64,000 nucleotides of DNA from Treponema brennaborense DSM 12168 (GCF_000212415.1 NC_015500.1:2170001-2234000), one strand, 5' to 3'. Positions 43,169 to 53,303 are shown, numbered from the stretch's first letter. Numbers and translations: made by a program. The notes: generated by a model from the letters alone, not told the origin.

Positions 43169-44842
43169 ATGCAAAAACGGCTTTCACAATTGCTCACCGG
43201 GTTTCAGCACGAAACGGCTGGCGGATCCTCGGATCCGATAATTACGGATATATGTTTCGATTCACGGGCGGTACGCGCGGGATCTTTGTTTTTCGCGCTG
43301 CCGGGAACGCACGTTCACGGCAACGCTTTTATAGCGAAAGCAATCGCACGAGGCGCGGCGGCAATCGTCTATCAGGATGATTTGCCCGAAGACGCACTGC
43401 GCGCCGCCGAAGAAAGGAACAACGAAGCGGAAGCACCGGTACTCGTCCGGGTACGGGACGCGCGGTTCGCCATGTCGCCCGCTGCGGACGCTTTTTACGA
43501 TTCACCGTCGGAAAAACTCGCCGTTATCGGCGTAACCGGTACGGAAGGCAAAAGTTCAACCGTATCGTTTATCTGGCAGCTGCTCGGACTCTGCGGCAAA
43601 AAAGCGGGATTCATTTCCACCGTGCAGTACTCGCTCGGAGACGACGCGATAGCCAATCCCGAACATCAGACGACGCCGGAAGCACCCATCGTGCAGCGGC
43701 AGCTCTACGAAATGGTGCAAAACGGATGCGAGTACGCCGTCGTGGAGTCTTCTTCCCACGGCCTGTCCCGTAAAACGAACCGGCTCGGAGACGTCCGCTT
43801 CGACGCGGGCGTATTCATGAACGTTACGCACGAACATCTGGAATTTCACGGTACGCACGAACAATATAAAAGCGACAAGGCGAATCTGTTCCGCGCGCTC
43901 GACGCGCACGATCATCTGAAAACGATCGGCGGCACACGGCGCAGGGTTCCCGCGTTCGGCGTCGTCAATCTTGAAGACCCCGCCGCCGCTTATTTCAACG
44001 ACGCCACGGAGAAAACCGTCTACGGGTTTACCACCGGCGGAGCGGCAGGCAAAAACGCGGATATTCCGCTGCCTGAAATTCCTGCCGAAATTCCCCGCTT
44101 TTCCGCAGACCGCGTTGCGGCAAAATCGGACGGAATCGCTTTTACCGCAAACGTTCCGCCCTCGGACACGATTCGGGCCACCGCACCCGACCCGGTCGCC
44201 GTAACAGCGCCGCTCCCCGGCGCGTTCAACGTATATAACGTACTCGCCTCGCTCATCACGGTGAGCACGATAACCGGCATTCCGTTTGCACGCGTTGCCG
44301 AAAAATGCCCGCAGCTGCAGCCGGTAAAAGGCCGCATGACCGTCATCGACAAAGGACAGCCCTTTGAAGTGATCGTGGATTACGCGCACACGCCGTCTTC
44401 GTTCGAGACCATTTTTCCGCCGCTCCGTAAACGCGCCCGGAACCGCATTATCGTACTGTTCGGCTCAGGCGGCGAACGCGACACCAAAAAACGCCCGGAA
44501 CAAGGCCGCATCGCCGCACGCTGGTGCGACGTCGTCATTCTTGCCGACGAAGACCCGCGCGCAGAAGATCCGGCGGCGCTGCTCGAGATGATTGCGGCGG
44601 GCTGCCGCAGTGCGGGCAAAACCGAAGGAAACGGACTGTACGTCGTTCCGCCGCGCCCGCAAGCCATCCGCAAAGCGTTTGCCCTCGCCGCTGAAGGCGA
44701 CATCGTTTTGCTGCTCGGAAAAGCTCACGAAAATTCAATTATATATAAAGATTACACCATGCCCTACGATGAAATCGCCGAAGCGGAAAAAGCGCTTGCC
44801 GAAGCGGGCTTCACCGGCAGGACGGGCGGAGGTTCAGTGTGA
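43169..44842 (+). CDS. murE: UDP-N-acetylmuramyl-tripeptide synthetase MurE
   Basis: 557 residues. DICFDSRAVRAGSLFFALPG in the UDP-binding domain, the ATP P-loop GVTGTEGKSSTVSF, HTPSSFETIFPPL and DEDPRAEDP in the C-terminal domain. The enzyme adds the third amino acid to UDP-MurNAc-L-Ala-D-Glu; EDPR differs from the E. coli DNPR, and treponemes use ornithine, so the substrate may be a diamino acid other than DAP. GKAHE replaces the usual GKGHE. No Shine-Dalgarno is seen; TAAAAT (43154-43159) lies nine bases before the ATG. It overlaps ddl. Confidence 0.95.
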   Translation: MQKRLSQLLTGFQHETAGGSSDPIITDICFDSRAVRAGSLFFALPGTHVHGNAFIAKAIARGAAAIVYQDDLPEDALRAAEERNNEAEAPVLVRVRDARFAMSPAADAFYDSPSEKLAVIGVTGTEGKSSTVSFIWQLLGLCGKKAGFISTVQYSLGDDAIANPEHQTTPEAPIVQRQLYEMVQNGCEYAVVESSSHGLSRKTNRLGDVRFDAGVFMNVTHEHLEFHGTHEQYKSDKANLFRALDAHDHLKTIGGTRRRVPAFGVVNLEDPAAAYFNDATEKTVYGFTTGGAAGKNADIPLPEIPAEIPRFSADRVAAKSDGIAFTANVPPSDTIRATAPDPVAVTAPLPGAFNVYNVLASLITVSTITGIPFARVAEKCPQLQPVKGRMTVIDKGQPFEVIVDYAHTPSSFETIFPPLRKRARNRIIVLFGSGGERDTKKRPEQGRIAARWCDVVILADEDPRAEDPAALLEMIAAGCRSAGKTEGNGLYVVPPRPQAIRKAFALAAEGDIVLLLGKAHENSIIYKDYTMPYDEIAEAEKALAEAGFTGRTGGGSV

Positions 44843-45960
44843 AAATTGCAGTCATATACGGCGGAAAATCGGGTGAACACGAAGTGTCTCTCGTTTCCGC
44901 CGCGTCGATCGTGCGGAACATAAATACCGCGAAACACGATATCATTCTGATCGGTATAGCCAAATCGGGAAAATGGTTTCTTCAGAATGAAACCGAATGC
45001 GAACGGGTACGCGCCGACGCGCACGCCGCGTTAACCGTTGCCGAAGATGCCGACGCGCTTGTCAGCATCGTGCCCGGAGGCGGCACGGAAGGGCTGCGCA
45101 CTAAGAAAGGCACGCTGCCGGTCGACGTCGTGTTTTCGGTACTGCACGGCACGTACGGTGAAGACGGAACCATTCAGGGCCTGCTCGACATGACCGGCAT
45201 TCCGTATACCGGATGCAGCACCGCTTCCAGCGCGCTGACGATGGACAAGGAAAAAACCAAGCAGATTTGGCGTGAATCCCGGCTGCCGGTGCTGCCGCAC
45301 GTCTGTCTTAAACAGCGCGACCGTGTGAACGGAAACGGCGAATCGCTGCAGAAACTGATGCGGCAGGCCGAAACGGAATTCGGCTATCCGCTGTTCGTAA
45401 AACCGTGCGGAACCGGCAGTTCTGTCGGCGCCTCCAAAGTGTCAAAAGAAACGGAACTTGAAGCCGCCGTTGCCGAAGCGTTCCGCTGGGACGACAAAAT
45501 TCTTATCGAACCGGCTATAGACGCGCGCGAAATCGAATGTTCGGTTACCGGCAACAGCGTCAGCGGCGGTGAAGTAACCGCCTATACGCCGGGAGAAATA
45601 AAACCTTCGCACACGTTCTACGACTACGACGCAAAATATACCGATCCGAACGGAGCCAAACTGTGCATTCCGGCGGATCTGTCGGCGGAACAGTTGGACG
45701 TCGTCAGGAAAACGGCAGTCAAAGCGTATGAAACGCTCGACTGCAGCGGACTTTCGCGCGTCGATTTCTTTATCGACCGCAAAACGGGAAATCTGTATCT
45801 GAACGAAATCAACACGATGCCCGGATTCACGTCGATCAGCATGTTTCCCAAAATGTGCGAAGCGGCGGGACTTTCTTACGCCGATTTGGTGGAATTGATC
45901 ATCACCGAAGGTCTCGACCGCTATAAAGCGCGCCGCGCGCTTAAAACGAGCAGGAACTGA
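44839..45960 (+). CDS. ddl: D-alanine--D-alanine ligase
   Basis: 373 residues from a GTG in a GTGA overlap with murE. MKIAVIYGGKSGEHEVSLVSAASIV is the family N-terminus; PLFVKPCGTGSSVGASKV, NEINTMPGFTSISMFPKM with ATP-grasp metal ligands, and DARYT-like regions follow. It makes the D-Ala-D-Ala dipeptide for the MurF step. Its place between murE and murD gives a peptidoglycan precursor operon. Confidence 0.96.
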   Translation: MKIAVIYGGKSGEHEVSLVSAASIVRNINTAKHDIILIGIAKSGKWFLQNETECERVRADAHAALTVAEDADALVSIVPGGGTEGLRTKKGTLPVDVVFSVLHGTYGEDGTIQGLLDMTGIPYTGCSTASSALTMDKEKTKQIWRESRLPVLPHVCLKQRDRVNGNGESLQKLMRQAETEFGYPLFVKPCGTGSSVGASKVSKETELEAAVAEAFRWDDKILIEPAIDAREIECSVTGNSVSGGEVTAYTPGEIKPSHTFYDYDAKYTDPNGAKLCIPADLSAEQLDVVRKTAVKAYETLDCSGLSRVDFFIDRKTGNLYLNEINTMPGFTSISMFPKMCEAAGLSYADLVELIITEGLDRYKARRALKTSRN

Positions 45961-45963
45961 AAC

Positions 45964-47499
45964 ATGGCTGAAAAACAGCGTGAGACGGAACCGCATGAAT
46001 ATCCGGCAGGATGCGCGTTCAAATCGCTTCAAGACATCGCGGGAAAACGCGTCACCGTTATGGGGCTCGGCCTGAACGGCGGCGGCGAAGCGTCCGTACG
46101 TTTTTTTCTGAAACACGGCGCGTACGTTACCGTTACCGATATGAAAACGCCCGCGCAGCTGCAGCCGACCATAGACGCGCTCACGCCCGAGTCGCTCGCC
46201 TATCCCGACAAACTGCGGTACGTTCTGGGCAAGCACGAAATTGCGGATTTTGCGGATGCCGACGTCGTCATAAAAAATCCGGGCGTCAAATTTGAAAACA
46301 ACGCGTATCTGGCCGCGGCAAAATCGATAGAAACCGACGTGTCCGTTTTTCTGCGTTTTACGCAAGCGCCGATTATCGCCGTTACCGGCAGCAAAGGCAA
46401 ATCTTCAACCGTAAGTGCGATTCATTACGGATTGTGTGCGGCCGGGTTTGAAGCGTTTTTGGGCGGCAACATTACCGTCAGCCCGCTCACCTTTCTCGAT
46501 AAAACCGACGGAACGACTCCGGTCGTGCTCGAACTGTCAAGCTGGCAGCTCGCCGATTTGCGCGGACGGCGGCTGCTCAAACCGCACGTGGCCGTGCTCA
46601 CGAAAATAGTTCCCGATCATCAGAATTGGTACGGCTCGATGGAAAAATACGTCGCCGATAAAAAACTGATTTACGCGGATCAGGACGCGTCGTGCTGGAC
46701 GGTCTGCGCCGCGGACGACGAGTGGGGCGACGCGTTCGCTGCGGAAACGAACGGAACGGTACTGCGGTACGGCGGCGGAAAGCTGCCTGCAGCCGAATGC
46801 GGCGCCTGGATCGGAAAAAACGGAAAAGGATACGTCAGACTGCCCGCCGCGCGTTTTTCCGGCGGCCGATTCGCCGACGGCGAACCGCACGAAGTTCTGG
46901 ATACGCTCGCCGTCCCCGGCAGCCATATGAAAACGAACGCGCTCAACGCAGCGCTCGTCATGTCTTTGCTGGGAGTAGCGCCGGAACAGACCGAAACGAT
47001 CCTCGCGCGCTGGCCCGGCATTCAGCACCGGCTTGAATATTTTCACACATGGCAGCTCCCCGGCGCAAAAGGTCGTTCGGTAAAGTTTTACAACGATTCC
47101 GCCGCCACGGTTCCCGAAGCGGCCGCAGCGGCTTCACAGGCGTTCGGCAAGCCGGTGCATCTGCTCTGCGGCGGAACGGATAAAAACCTCGATTTTCTGC
47201 CGCTTGCCCGAACGCTCCGGTCACAGCCGCCGGCGTCCGTGTACGCGCTGGCCGGAACCGGAACGGACAAGCTGCTGCCGCTGCTCAAGGCGAGCGACAT
47301 CCGGTACGAGGGACCGTTTGAATCACTCGCGCAGCTGCTCTCCGCGCTGAAACGCAATTTGCAGCAAACCGCCGCCTCCGGCACGGATCGGGAACAGATC
47401 GTCGTCTTTTCTCCCGGCGCGACGTCGTTCGGCATGTTCAGCAACGAATTCGATCGCGGCTGCCGGTTCAAAAACGCGGTCGCGGAACTGTTCGGCTGA
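45964..47499 (+). CDS. murD: UDP-N-acetylmuramoylalanine--D-glutamate ligase
   Basis: 511 residues. VTVMGLGLNGGGEASVRFFL at the N-terminus binds UDP-MurNAc; the P-loop is AVTGSKGKSSTVSAI; LELSSWQLADLR, HQNWYGSMEKY and FYNDSAATVPEAAAAA are MurD-type. It adds D-Glu to UDP-MurNAc-L-Ala in the cytoplasm. It starts three bases after ddl with AGGAA upstream. Confidence 0.95.
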   Translation: MAEKQRETEPHEYPAGCAFKSLQDIAGKRVTVMGLGLNGGGEASVRFFLKHGAYVTVTDMKTPAQLQPTIDALTPESLAYPDKLRYVLGKHEIADFADADVVIKNPGVKFENNAYLAAAKSIETDVSVFLRFTQAPIIAVTGSKGKSSTVSAIHYGLCAAGFEAFLGGNITVSPLTFLDKTDGTTPVVLELSSWQLADLRGRRLLKPHVAVLTKIVPDHQNWYGSMEKYVADKKLIYADQDASCWTVCAADDEWGDAFAAETNGTVLRYGGGKLPAAECGAWIGKNGKGYVRLPAARFSGGRFADGEPHEVLDTLAVPGSHMKTNALNAALVMSLLGVAPEQTETILARWPGIQHRLEYFHTWQLPGAKGRSVKFYNDSAATVPEAAAAASQAFGKPVHLLCGGTDKNLDFLPLARTLRSQPPASVYALAGTGTDKLLPLLKASDIRYEGPFESLAQLLSALKRNLQQTAASGTDREQIVVFSPGATSFGMFSNEFDRGCRFKNAVAELFG

Positions 47500-47537
47500 C
47501 GCGGGCAACCGCAGCAGCCGGCTGACGCGGCACAGTC

Positions 47538-49460
47538 TCAGTTTCCGTTTTTATCCGCCGCGTCGCGCGCATCGGAATCACGCAAATTCTGCGGCGCAGG
47601 CGCCCCTTCGGGCGAATGCGTACCGTGTTTCAAGTTATACAGATATCGTTTTATTTTCTGACTTGCCGTTTTTTCAAACTGCGCGACGGATTCCACTTTG
47701 CCGATTTTTGAAATCCGGTTTACCTTATTGTTTATGAAAAACTGGATTTCGGAAAGAATTTCTTCGCGCTTGTACAGCAAATCGCCTTTCAGTTCTTCAA
47801 CCGCGTTGCTTACCGCCGCAGCGGCGTTTTCAACGGCAGTCTGCAGCACTTCGGGTAACGGCAGCAATCCCGGCTTTCCGGCGGCCGGTTTTCCGGCAGA
47901 CGGCTGAGCGACACGTTTTTTTTCTTCCGCTTTCATTTTTTCTTCATCAAGCTGAACGAGCGCAACCAAGCCGTTGCCGTCTTCAACCACGAGCGACTCC
48001 GAAACCAGCGGATGCTGATTCAAAATGAATTCGATGTCTTCGGGATAAATATTTTCGCCGGACGCACCCAAAATCATGTTCTTCGAGCGGCCTTTCAGCG
48101 ACAGCCACAAACGGCCTTTACGCTTTTCAAGCAAACCCAAATCGCCGGTTTTAAACCAGCCCGAACCGCAGCTGTCCGCGGCGGTCGTAAACGCCTGTTC
48201 CGTCAGCGCCTCGTCGCGATAGTAGCCGCGCATTACGTTCGGCCCGCACGCGATGACTTCACCGATTCCCGTACGGGGATCGGGATCCAAAATCCGCATC
48301 ACGACCCCTTCCATCACCGGCCCGATAGTACCCGGAACCGTTTCTTTCGGACCGGAACCGGCAAGCAGCGGAGACGTTTCGGTCAGTCCGTAGCCGATCG
48401 CGTACGGAAAGCGCGCTTCTTTCATAAACCGCTCGACTTCGGGATCCACCTTCGCCCCGCCGATACCGAAAAACTTGATTTTACCGCCCATCGTTTTCTT
48501 CAGCTGTTTTCCGGCGGCTCGGTTCATCAGTATTCTGAATAACGGAATCGAGTACAATCGGGCGACGAGTTTTTTCGACGTAAAGGTCGGAACGATTTTG
48601 TTTTTGTAAATCTTTTCCATTATAAGCGGCACGCTCAGCACGACGGTCGGACGCACGAGCTTGAACGCGGGAAGCAGCGTCGAAACGGTCGGCGGTTTTT
48701 CAAGATAATAAACGCAGCTGCCGTTCAGTATCTGCATCGCGAATCCGATGGTAAACTCGTACACGTGCGACAGCGGCAAAAAAGACAGGCAGCGGTCGAG
48801 TTTGTTTACGCGGTGAATCGTCTGACACTGAATTGCCGTCCACACCAGATTCTTATGCGACAGTTCCACTCCTTTGGAGCGCCCCGTCGTTCCCGACGTA
48901 TAGATGATCGAAGCCGTATCGGTTTCGGCAACCGGCACGTCGGGCAAGGGCGCGGCGCTCTCATCAGCCGCCTGAGCATTATCAGCCGCAGCGTGCTCCG
49001 CCGCAGCAGTTTCCGCCGGTGCGCGTCCGCCGCGAAGCACGCTGAAATCGTCCAATTTGATGACGACCGGCAGCAATTCCGGTGCGAGCGATTCTATGCG
49101 CGCATACAGGCGGTCGCTGACGAACATACCGTCTACTTCCGCGTGACGCAGGATCGCTTCAACCTCTCCGGCCGTAAAATCGGGTAAAAGAGGAACGGCG
49201 ATGCCGCCGTTGTTGACGATCGCCAAATACGCGGCGCCCCAGTTCGGCATTCCGGAACTGAAAACGGCAAATTTCTGCTTGGGCGCGAAACCGTTCTTAT
49301 ACAGCAGCCGCGCCGCCCGTTCGACCCGCGCGTTCAATTCCCGGTACGTGATCGGAGTTCCGTGTACCATAGAAAGCGCGCTGCATTCGGAAAATTTCAA
49401 AAGCGTATTCCGGAACAGGGCCGGAAACGTGTATGTTCCTAAATCAGAAATCGTCTGCAT
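47538..49460 (-). CDS. Long-chain acyl-CoA synthetase / AMP-dependent ligase
   Basis: 640 residues. The adenylate-forming motifs are present: IIYTSGTTGRSKGVELSHKN, YGLTETSPLLAGS and WFKTGDLGLLEKRKGRLWLSLKGRSKNMI. A C-terminal extension (about residues 530-640) is Lys/Ala-rich and helical. It activates fatty acids as acyl-AMP and acyl-CoA, probably for lipid synthesis from host fatty acids. AGGAGG precedes the ATG. A minus-strand TATACT at 49519-49524 is a possible -10 box with a weak -35. Confidence 0.92.
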   Translation of the reverse strand: MQTISDLGTYTFPALFRNTLLKFSECSALSMVHGTPITYRELNARVERAARLLYKNGFAPKQKFAVFSSGMPNWGAAYLAIVNNGGIAVPLLPDFTAGEVEAILRHAEVDGMFVSDRLYARIESLAPELLPVVIKLDDFSVLRGGRAPAETAAAEHAAADNAQAADESAAPLPDVPVAETDTASIIYTSGTTGRSKGVELSHKNLVWTAIQCQTIHRVNKLDRCLSFLPLSHVYEFTIGFAMQILNGSCVYYLEKPPTVSTLLPAFKLVRPTVVLSVPLIMEKIYKNKIVPTFTSKKLVARLYSIPLFRILMNRAAGKQLKKTMGGKIKFFGIGGAKVDPEVERFMKEARFPYAIGYGLTETSPLLAGSGPKETVPGTIGPVMEGVVMRILDPDPRTGIGEVIACGPNVMRGYYRDEALTEQAFTTAADSCGSGWFKTGDLGLLEKRKGRLWLSLKGRSKNMILGASGENIYPEDIEFILNQHPLVSESLVVEDGNGLVALVQLDEEKMKAEEKKRVAQPSAGKPAAGKPGLLPLPEVLQTAVENAAAAVSNAVEELKGDLLYKREEILSEIQFFINNKVNRISKIGKVESVAQFEKTASQKIKRYLYNLKHGTHSPEGAPAPQNLRDSDARDAADKNGN

Positions 49461-49542
49461 AAGACCTCCTACGAAAAACCGGCAAAACTCTCCGTTAAAA
49501 CAAGCGGCACCGACTTACAGTATACCGCACCTATATGAAGAA

Positions 49543-49623
49543 AGACAGCAAAATCGCTGTCTCTCTCCGTCGAGTATCTGATATGAAAACAAAATCCGGC
49601 TGCGGACGGTTACCGCCGCCGGA
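49543..49623 (-). terminator. Two terminator-like hairpins after purA
   Basis: The first stem on the minus strand is TCCGGC/GCCGGA (49623-49595) with an inner GCGG/CCGC stem, followed by TTTTGTTTTC. The second, AGACAGC/GCTGTCT (49562-49543), is followed by TTCTTC. The first is the stronger candidate. Confidence 0.6.
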
Positions 49624-49631
49624 ACTGCGTG

Positions 49632-50858
49632 TTATTTTTTCCAAGGATTTCTGCGGATAAAGGTTTCGCTGCGTTCGTATCCGACGGAAATGATATCCAC
49701 CGGAGTTTCCGTAAACGATTCGATGAATTCCACGTATTCCCGGGCAGCTTTCGGCATTTTCTTATACGAGCGGCATTCTTTGAGCGACGCTTTCCAGCCG
49801 CTGAACTGCTGCAGCACCGGTTTGGCGCGATTGAGTTCTTCAATCGACGCGGGAAAATCCGTTACCAGTTTGCCGTCGATTTCATACGCGACGCACGCTT
49901 CTATTTCGTCAAGCGTATCGTAAATGTCCAAGTGCGTCAGCACCAGCCCGTCGATCGAGTTTGCCTGACACGCGTACCGCAGCGCAACCAGATCGAGGTA
50001 GCCGCAGCGGCGCGGCCGTCCGGTCGTAACGCCGTATTCGCGGCCCGTGTCGCGCACGAACTGGTACAGTTCGCTCTGATTCTGCTCGTCGAATTCGGTG
50101 GGCATGGGACCGTTGCCGACGCGCGTCGAATACGCTTTGAACACACCCAAAATCCGGTCGAGCGCGCGCGGACCGACGCCTGCTCCCGTTGCCGCTCCGG
50201 CGGAACACGACATGCCGGAAGAAACGTACGGGTACGTTCCCGAATCGAGGTCGAGCAGCGCGCCCTGCGCGCCTTCCATAAGCACGTTCGCTTCTCGGAG
50301 TTCGTGCATTTTAGCCGTGAGGTTCACGCGCATCGCAAGCAGCCGTTCCGTATACGGTGCAAGAAAATCGCGGTCTTCCGGTTCAAGTTCCGCCATTTTG
50401 TCGTTCCACTGCAGATCGGCAAGGCGGATGCCGTCGCGTTCGCTTTTCATGGAATACGTTGTGCCGATGCCGCGGCCGGTCGTTCCGATCGGTTTTTTGC
50501 GCTGCGCGTCGCGCGTTTTATCCATTTCACGGTAACGGGGAAGCACCAAATGAGCGCGTTCCGAAATGAACACGCGGCCTTCCCATTCGATTCCGCGTTC
50601 CTTGAGCATTGCCAATTCCGCAAACAACGCCTCGGGATCAATAACCATGCCGGTTCCCAAAAAGACAACTTTACCGGGATACAGGATTCCGGACGGAACC
50701 AGATGCAGCGCATACTGCTCGCCGTTAATGACGATCGTATGACCGGCGTTCGCACCGCCCGAATAGCGGACGATCGCGTCAGCGTCGTCGGCCAAAAAGT
50801 CTACGATTTTTCCCTTCCCCTCATCACCCCACTGGGCACCGATAACCACAACGTTCAT
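49632..50858 (-). CDS. purA: Adenylosuccinate synthetase
   Basis: 408 residues. IGAQWGDEGKGKIVDFLA (GTP-binding loop and catalytic residues), GGANAGHT, GTTGRGIGTTYSMK and TTGRPRRCGYLDLVALRYA are all present. It converts IMP, aspartate and GTP into adenylosuccinate. The ATG complementary to 50856-50858 follows GGAGG and gives the family N-terminus MNVVVIGAQWG; the longer in-frame start adds unrelated residues. Confidence 0.97.
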   Translation of the reverse strand: MNVVVIGAQWGDEGKGKIVDFLADDADAIVRYSGGANAGHTIVINGEQYALHLVPSGILYPGKVVFLGTGMVIDPEALFAELAMLKERGIEWEGRVFISERAHLVLPRYREMDKTRDAQRKKPIGTTGRGIGTTYSMKSERDGIRLADLQWNDKMAELEPEDRDFLAPYTERLLAMRVNLTAKMHELREANVLMEGAQGALLDLDSGTYPYVSSGMSCSAGAATGAGVGPRALDRILGVFKAYSTRVGNGPMPTEFDEQNQSELYQFVRDTGREYGVTTGRPRRCGYLDLVALRYACQANSIDGLVLTHLDIYDTLDEIEACVAYEIDGKLVTDFPASIEELNRAKPVLQQFSGWKASLKECRSYKKMPKAAREYVEFIESFTETPVDIISVGYERSETFIRRNPWKK

Positions 50859-50923
50859 AGTATAATCCTCCGGACAGAGCCTGCGCAAGAGACGCCGGTT
50901 TTCCGACTGTCCCAAACATTTCT

Positions 50924-50951
50924 ACTATATCACAAATCACGGGCCGTGTCA
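50924..50951 (-). promoter_or_regulatory. Promoter of purA
   Basis: On the minus strand TGACAC (50951-50946), a 16-base spacer and TATAGT (50929-50924). The start would lie about 58 bases upstream of the purA ATG. Confidence 0.5.
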
Positions 50952-51054
50952 TTGGGTAAAACGACGGTGCGTACAGGGAAACGGCACGCGCTCCCGCCGG
51001 ATACGCGGAAGTTTTCATTTTATGCTCAACCCGTCCCGCCGTTTTTCCGATACT

Positions 51055-51066
51055 GTATACGTATAC
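51055..51066. promoter_or_regulatory. 12-base perfect palindrome upstream of flgF
   Basis: GTATACGTATAC lies 23 bases before the flgF start. A CCGATACT sequence just upstream (51047-51054) resembles the -10 of flagellar sigma-28 promoters, with TCAA near 51026 as a possible -35, but the spacing is one base long. The palindrome may be an operator. Confidence 0.35.
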
Positions 51067-51088
51067 ACGAACACCTGCGGAGGATACG

Positions 51089-51886
51089 ATGGTACGAGGT
51101 TGGTATATCGGTTCAAGCGGCATGAACGCCCAGCAGAACAGACTCGACGCTATTTCAAACAATTTGGCAAACGCGGACACAACCGCGTACAAACGCGACG
51201 TTACCGTAAGCAAATCGTTTCCCGAACTGCTGATGCGCCGCATGAACGACGACGGTGTGTACCGCACGCCGTTCGGTTCCGCGGACGCTGCACCCATCGT
51301 CGGAAAAATCGGCCTCGGCGTCGAAACGAACGAATTGTATACGGATTTCGAGCAGGGGTCATTCAAACAGACGTCGTCGAAGGCCGACATGGCGTTGAGC
51401 GGCGAAGGTTTTTTTGCCGTTCAGACTCCCGCCGGCGAACGGTACACGCGCAACGGTAATTTTATGATCGGCAAGGAAGGCATTCTTGAAACCAAAGAAG
51501 GCTACCCCGTTTTGGGTGAAAACGGTTATATCCGCGTAAACGACGATTCGTTTACCGTAAATCCCGACGGCATGATTTATTCGGCGGACGATATGGAACT
51601 GATAGACCGATTTAAAGTCGTCCGGTTCGACAACGAACGGTATCTGCAGAAAATGGGTTCCAGTTTGTACAAAAATACCGATATCAGCGGTGAAGCGTAC
51701 ATCGCCGAAGGCAAGGAACGTCCGGCGTTCATACAAGGATACACGGAAACGTCGAACGTGAACGTCGTCAACGAAATGGTTTCCATGATAGAAGTGAACC
51801 GCGCGTACGAAGCGAACCAGAAAACCATACAGACTGAAGACACGATGATGTCCACGTTGTGGGGCAAAGTGGCGCTTTCAAGATAA
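51089..51886 (+). CDS. flgF: Flagellar rod protein FlgF (hook-basal body family)
   Basis: 265 residues. VRGWYIGSSGMNAQQNRLDAISNNLANADTTAYKRD is the rod/hook N-terminus; the C-terminus SNVNVVNEMVSMIEVNRAYEANQKTIQTEDTMM is the matching coiled-coil end. As the first of a flgF-flgG pair it is a proximal/distal rod protein of the periplasmic flagellum. GGAGG lies upstream of the ATG. Confidence 0.88.
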   Translation: MVRGWYIGSSGMNAQQNRLDAISNNLANADTTAYKRDVTVSKSFPELLMRRMNDDGVYRTPFGSADAAPIVGKIGLGVETNELYTDFEQGSFKQTSSKADMALSGEGFFAVQTPAGERYTRNGNFMIGKEGILETKEGYPVLGENGYIRVNDDSFTVNPDGMIYSADDMELIDRFKVVRFDNERYLQKMGSSLYKNTDISGEAYIAEGKERPAFIQGYTETSNVNVVNEMVSMIEVNRAYEANQKTIQTEDTMMSTLWGKVALSR

Positions 51887-51905
51887 CACGAGGCAGAGGA
51901 AATAA

Positions 51906-52700
51906 ATGGTACGTAGTTTATGGACAGCCGCCACCGGCATGAACGGTCAGCAGGCGAATATCGACGCAATCTCGAACAATCTTTCAAACGTCAACACCAC
52001 CGGCTATAAACAGCAGCGCGTCGAGTTTGAAGATTTGATTTATCAGAACCTGAAACTGGCGGGAACGCCGGCAACGGAAGACACCGTAACGCCCGTAGGT
52101 ATTCAAATGGGTACCGGCGTCAAAGTCGGCGCCACGCAGCGCATCATCACGCAAGGTTCCCTGCAGAATACCGGCGTGGACACCGACATGGCGGTCGTCG
52201 GCGAAGGATTTTTCCGCGTTCAGCAGTACGACGGCAGTTTCGCGTATACCCGCGACGGTTCGTTCAAAGTGGACATGAACGGTCAGCTCGTAACGTCAGA
52301 AGGGCTGCGCGTAATGCCGGAAATCATCCTGCCGGAAGGATACAACCTTTCAACGCTCACCGTCAGCGACGACGGCCGCGTTACGGTCAAAATCGCCGGC
52401 AACGACGATCCGCTGACGGTCGGACAGCTTGAATTATACCGGTTTCCGAACGCCGTCGGCCTTGAAGCGACCGGCAGCAATTTATTCAAGGTAACCAACG
52501 CGTCGGGCGCAGCCATCGCCGGCCGGCCCGGATTCGACGGTATGGGCGTAACCAAACATAAATTTCTTGAAATGTCGAACGTGTCCGTCGTCAACGAAAT
52601 GGTGCAGATGATCGTTGCCCAGCGGGCGTACGAGTTCAGCTCAAAGGCCATTCAAACCAGCGACACGATGCTGTCGTCCGCCGTCAACTTGAAACGGTAA
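51906..52700 (+). CDS. flgG: Flagellar distal rod protein FlgG
   Basis: 264 residues, the standard FlgG length. MVRSLWTAATGMNGQQANIDAISNNLSNVNTTGYK at the N-terminus, then QRIITQGSLQNTGVDTDMAVVGEGFFRV, and the C-terminal MSNVSVVNEMVQMIVAQRAYEFSSKAIQTSDTMLSSAVNLKR are FlgG-specific. It follows flgF by 19 bases. Confidence 0.96.
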   Translation: MVRSLWTAATGMNGQQANIDAISNNLSNVNTTGYKQQRVEFEDLIYQNLKLAGTPATEDTVTPVGIQMGTGVKVGATQRIITQGSLQNTGVDTDMAVVGEGFFRVQQYDGSFAYTRDGSFKVDMNGQLVTSEGLRVMPEIILPEGYNLSTLTVSDDGRVTVKIAGNDDPLTVGQLELYRFPNAVGLEATGSNLFKVTNASGAAIAGRPGFDGMGVTKHKFLEMSNVSVVNEMVQMIVAQRAYEFSSKAIQTSDTMLSSAVNLKR

Positions 52701-52724
52701 TACTGAAAACGAGAGGTAGCGCGT

Positions 52725-53303
52725 ATGAGTTCCGTAAACGGCATATTCACCGGCGGCAGTGCGTCGGTAACGAACGGTCAGTCGGCAGCACAGTCCGCCC
52801 GCCTGCAGCAGGAAACGGCGGGCTTTCAGGCACTCGTCGACTCGATGCGGAACGCGCAAGCCGATTCGGCCGGCGGCGCGGCGGCACAAAATCCGGCGGC
52901 CGTACCGTCTGCAGCTTTCACCTCAGGCAAAATCACCGAAGCCGGCCGGCTGAACGGCGACTACGCGTCGTCGTTCGCGGGAACGTTCACGTCAGAAGCG
53001 GACAAAACCGCACGTCCGAGCGGAGCTGCCGCCAACTCCGCGGCGGCAGCGACCGCCGGTTCGGCAAAAACGATAGACAAAACCAGCACATTGTACGAAA
53101 AATCGCTTGAACTCGAATCGTACTTCGTCAAAATCATGCTTTCCTCGATGCGCAGTACGCTCGGCGGCACGTCGCTCAACGGTGAAGAAAAAAGCTACGC
53201 CCAGAATATGTACGAAGACATGCTGTACGACGAACTCGCTTCGTCCATGACCAAAAACGCGGGATTCGGCCTTGCGGATCAAATCTATCTGCAGCTGATC
53301 TAA
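52725..53303 (+). CDS. flgJ: FlgJ-type rod-binding protein (no muramidase domain)
   Basis: 192 residues. The C-terminal 75 residues (LYEKSLELESYFVKIMLSSMRSTL...YEDMLYDELASSMTKNAGFGLADQIYLQL) form the rod-binding domain. The first 115 residues are Ala/Ser/Gly-rich and low in complexity. The glucosaminidase domain of enterobacterial FlgJ is absent, as in many spirochaetes. Position after flgG fits. Confidence 0.85.
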   Translation: MSSVNGIFTGGSASVTNGQSAAQSARLQQETAGFQALVDSMRNAQADSAGGAAAQNPAAVPSAAFTSGKITEAGRLNGDYASSFAGTFTSEADKTARPSGAAANSAAAATAGSAKTIDKTSTLYEKSLELESYFVKIMLSSMRSTLGGTSLNGEEKSYAQNMYEDMLYDELASSMTKNAGFGLADQIYLQLI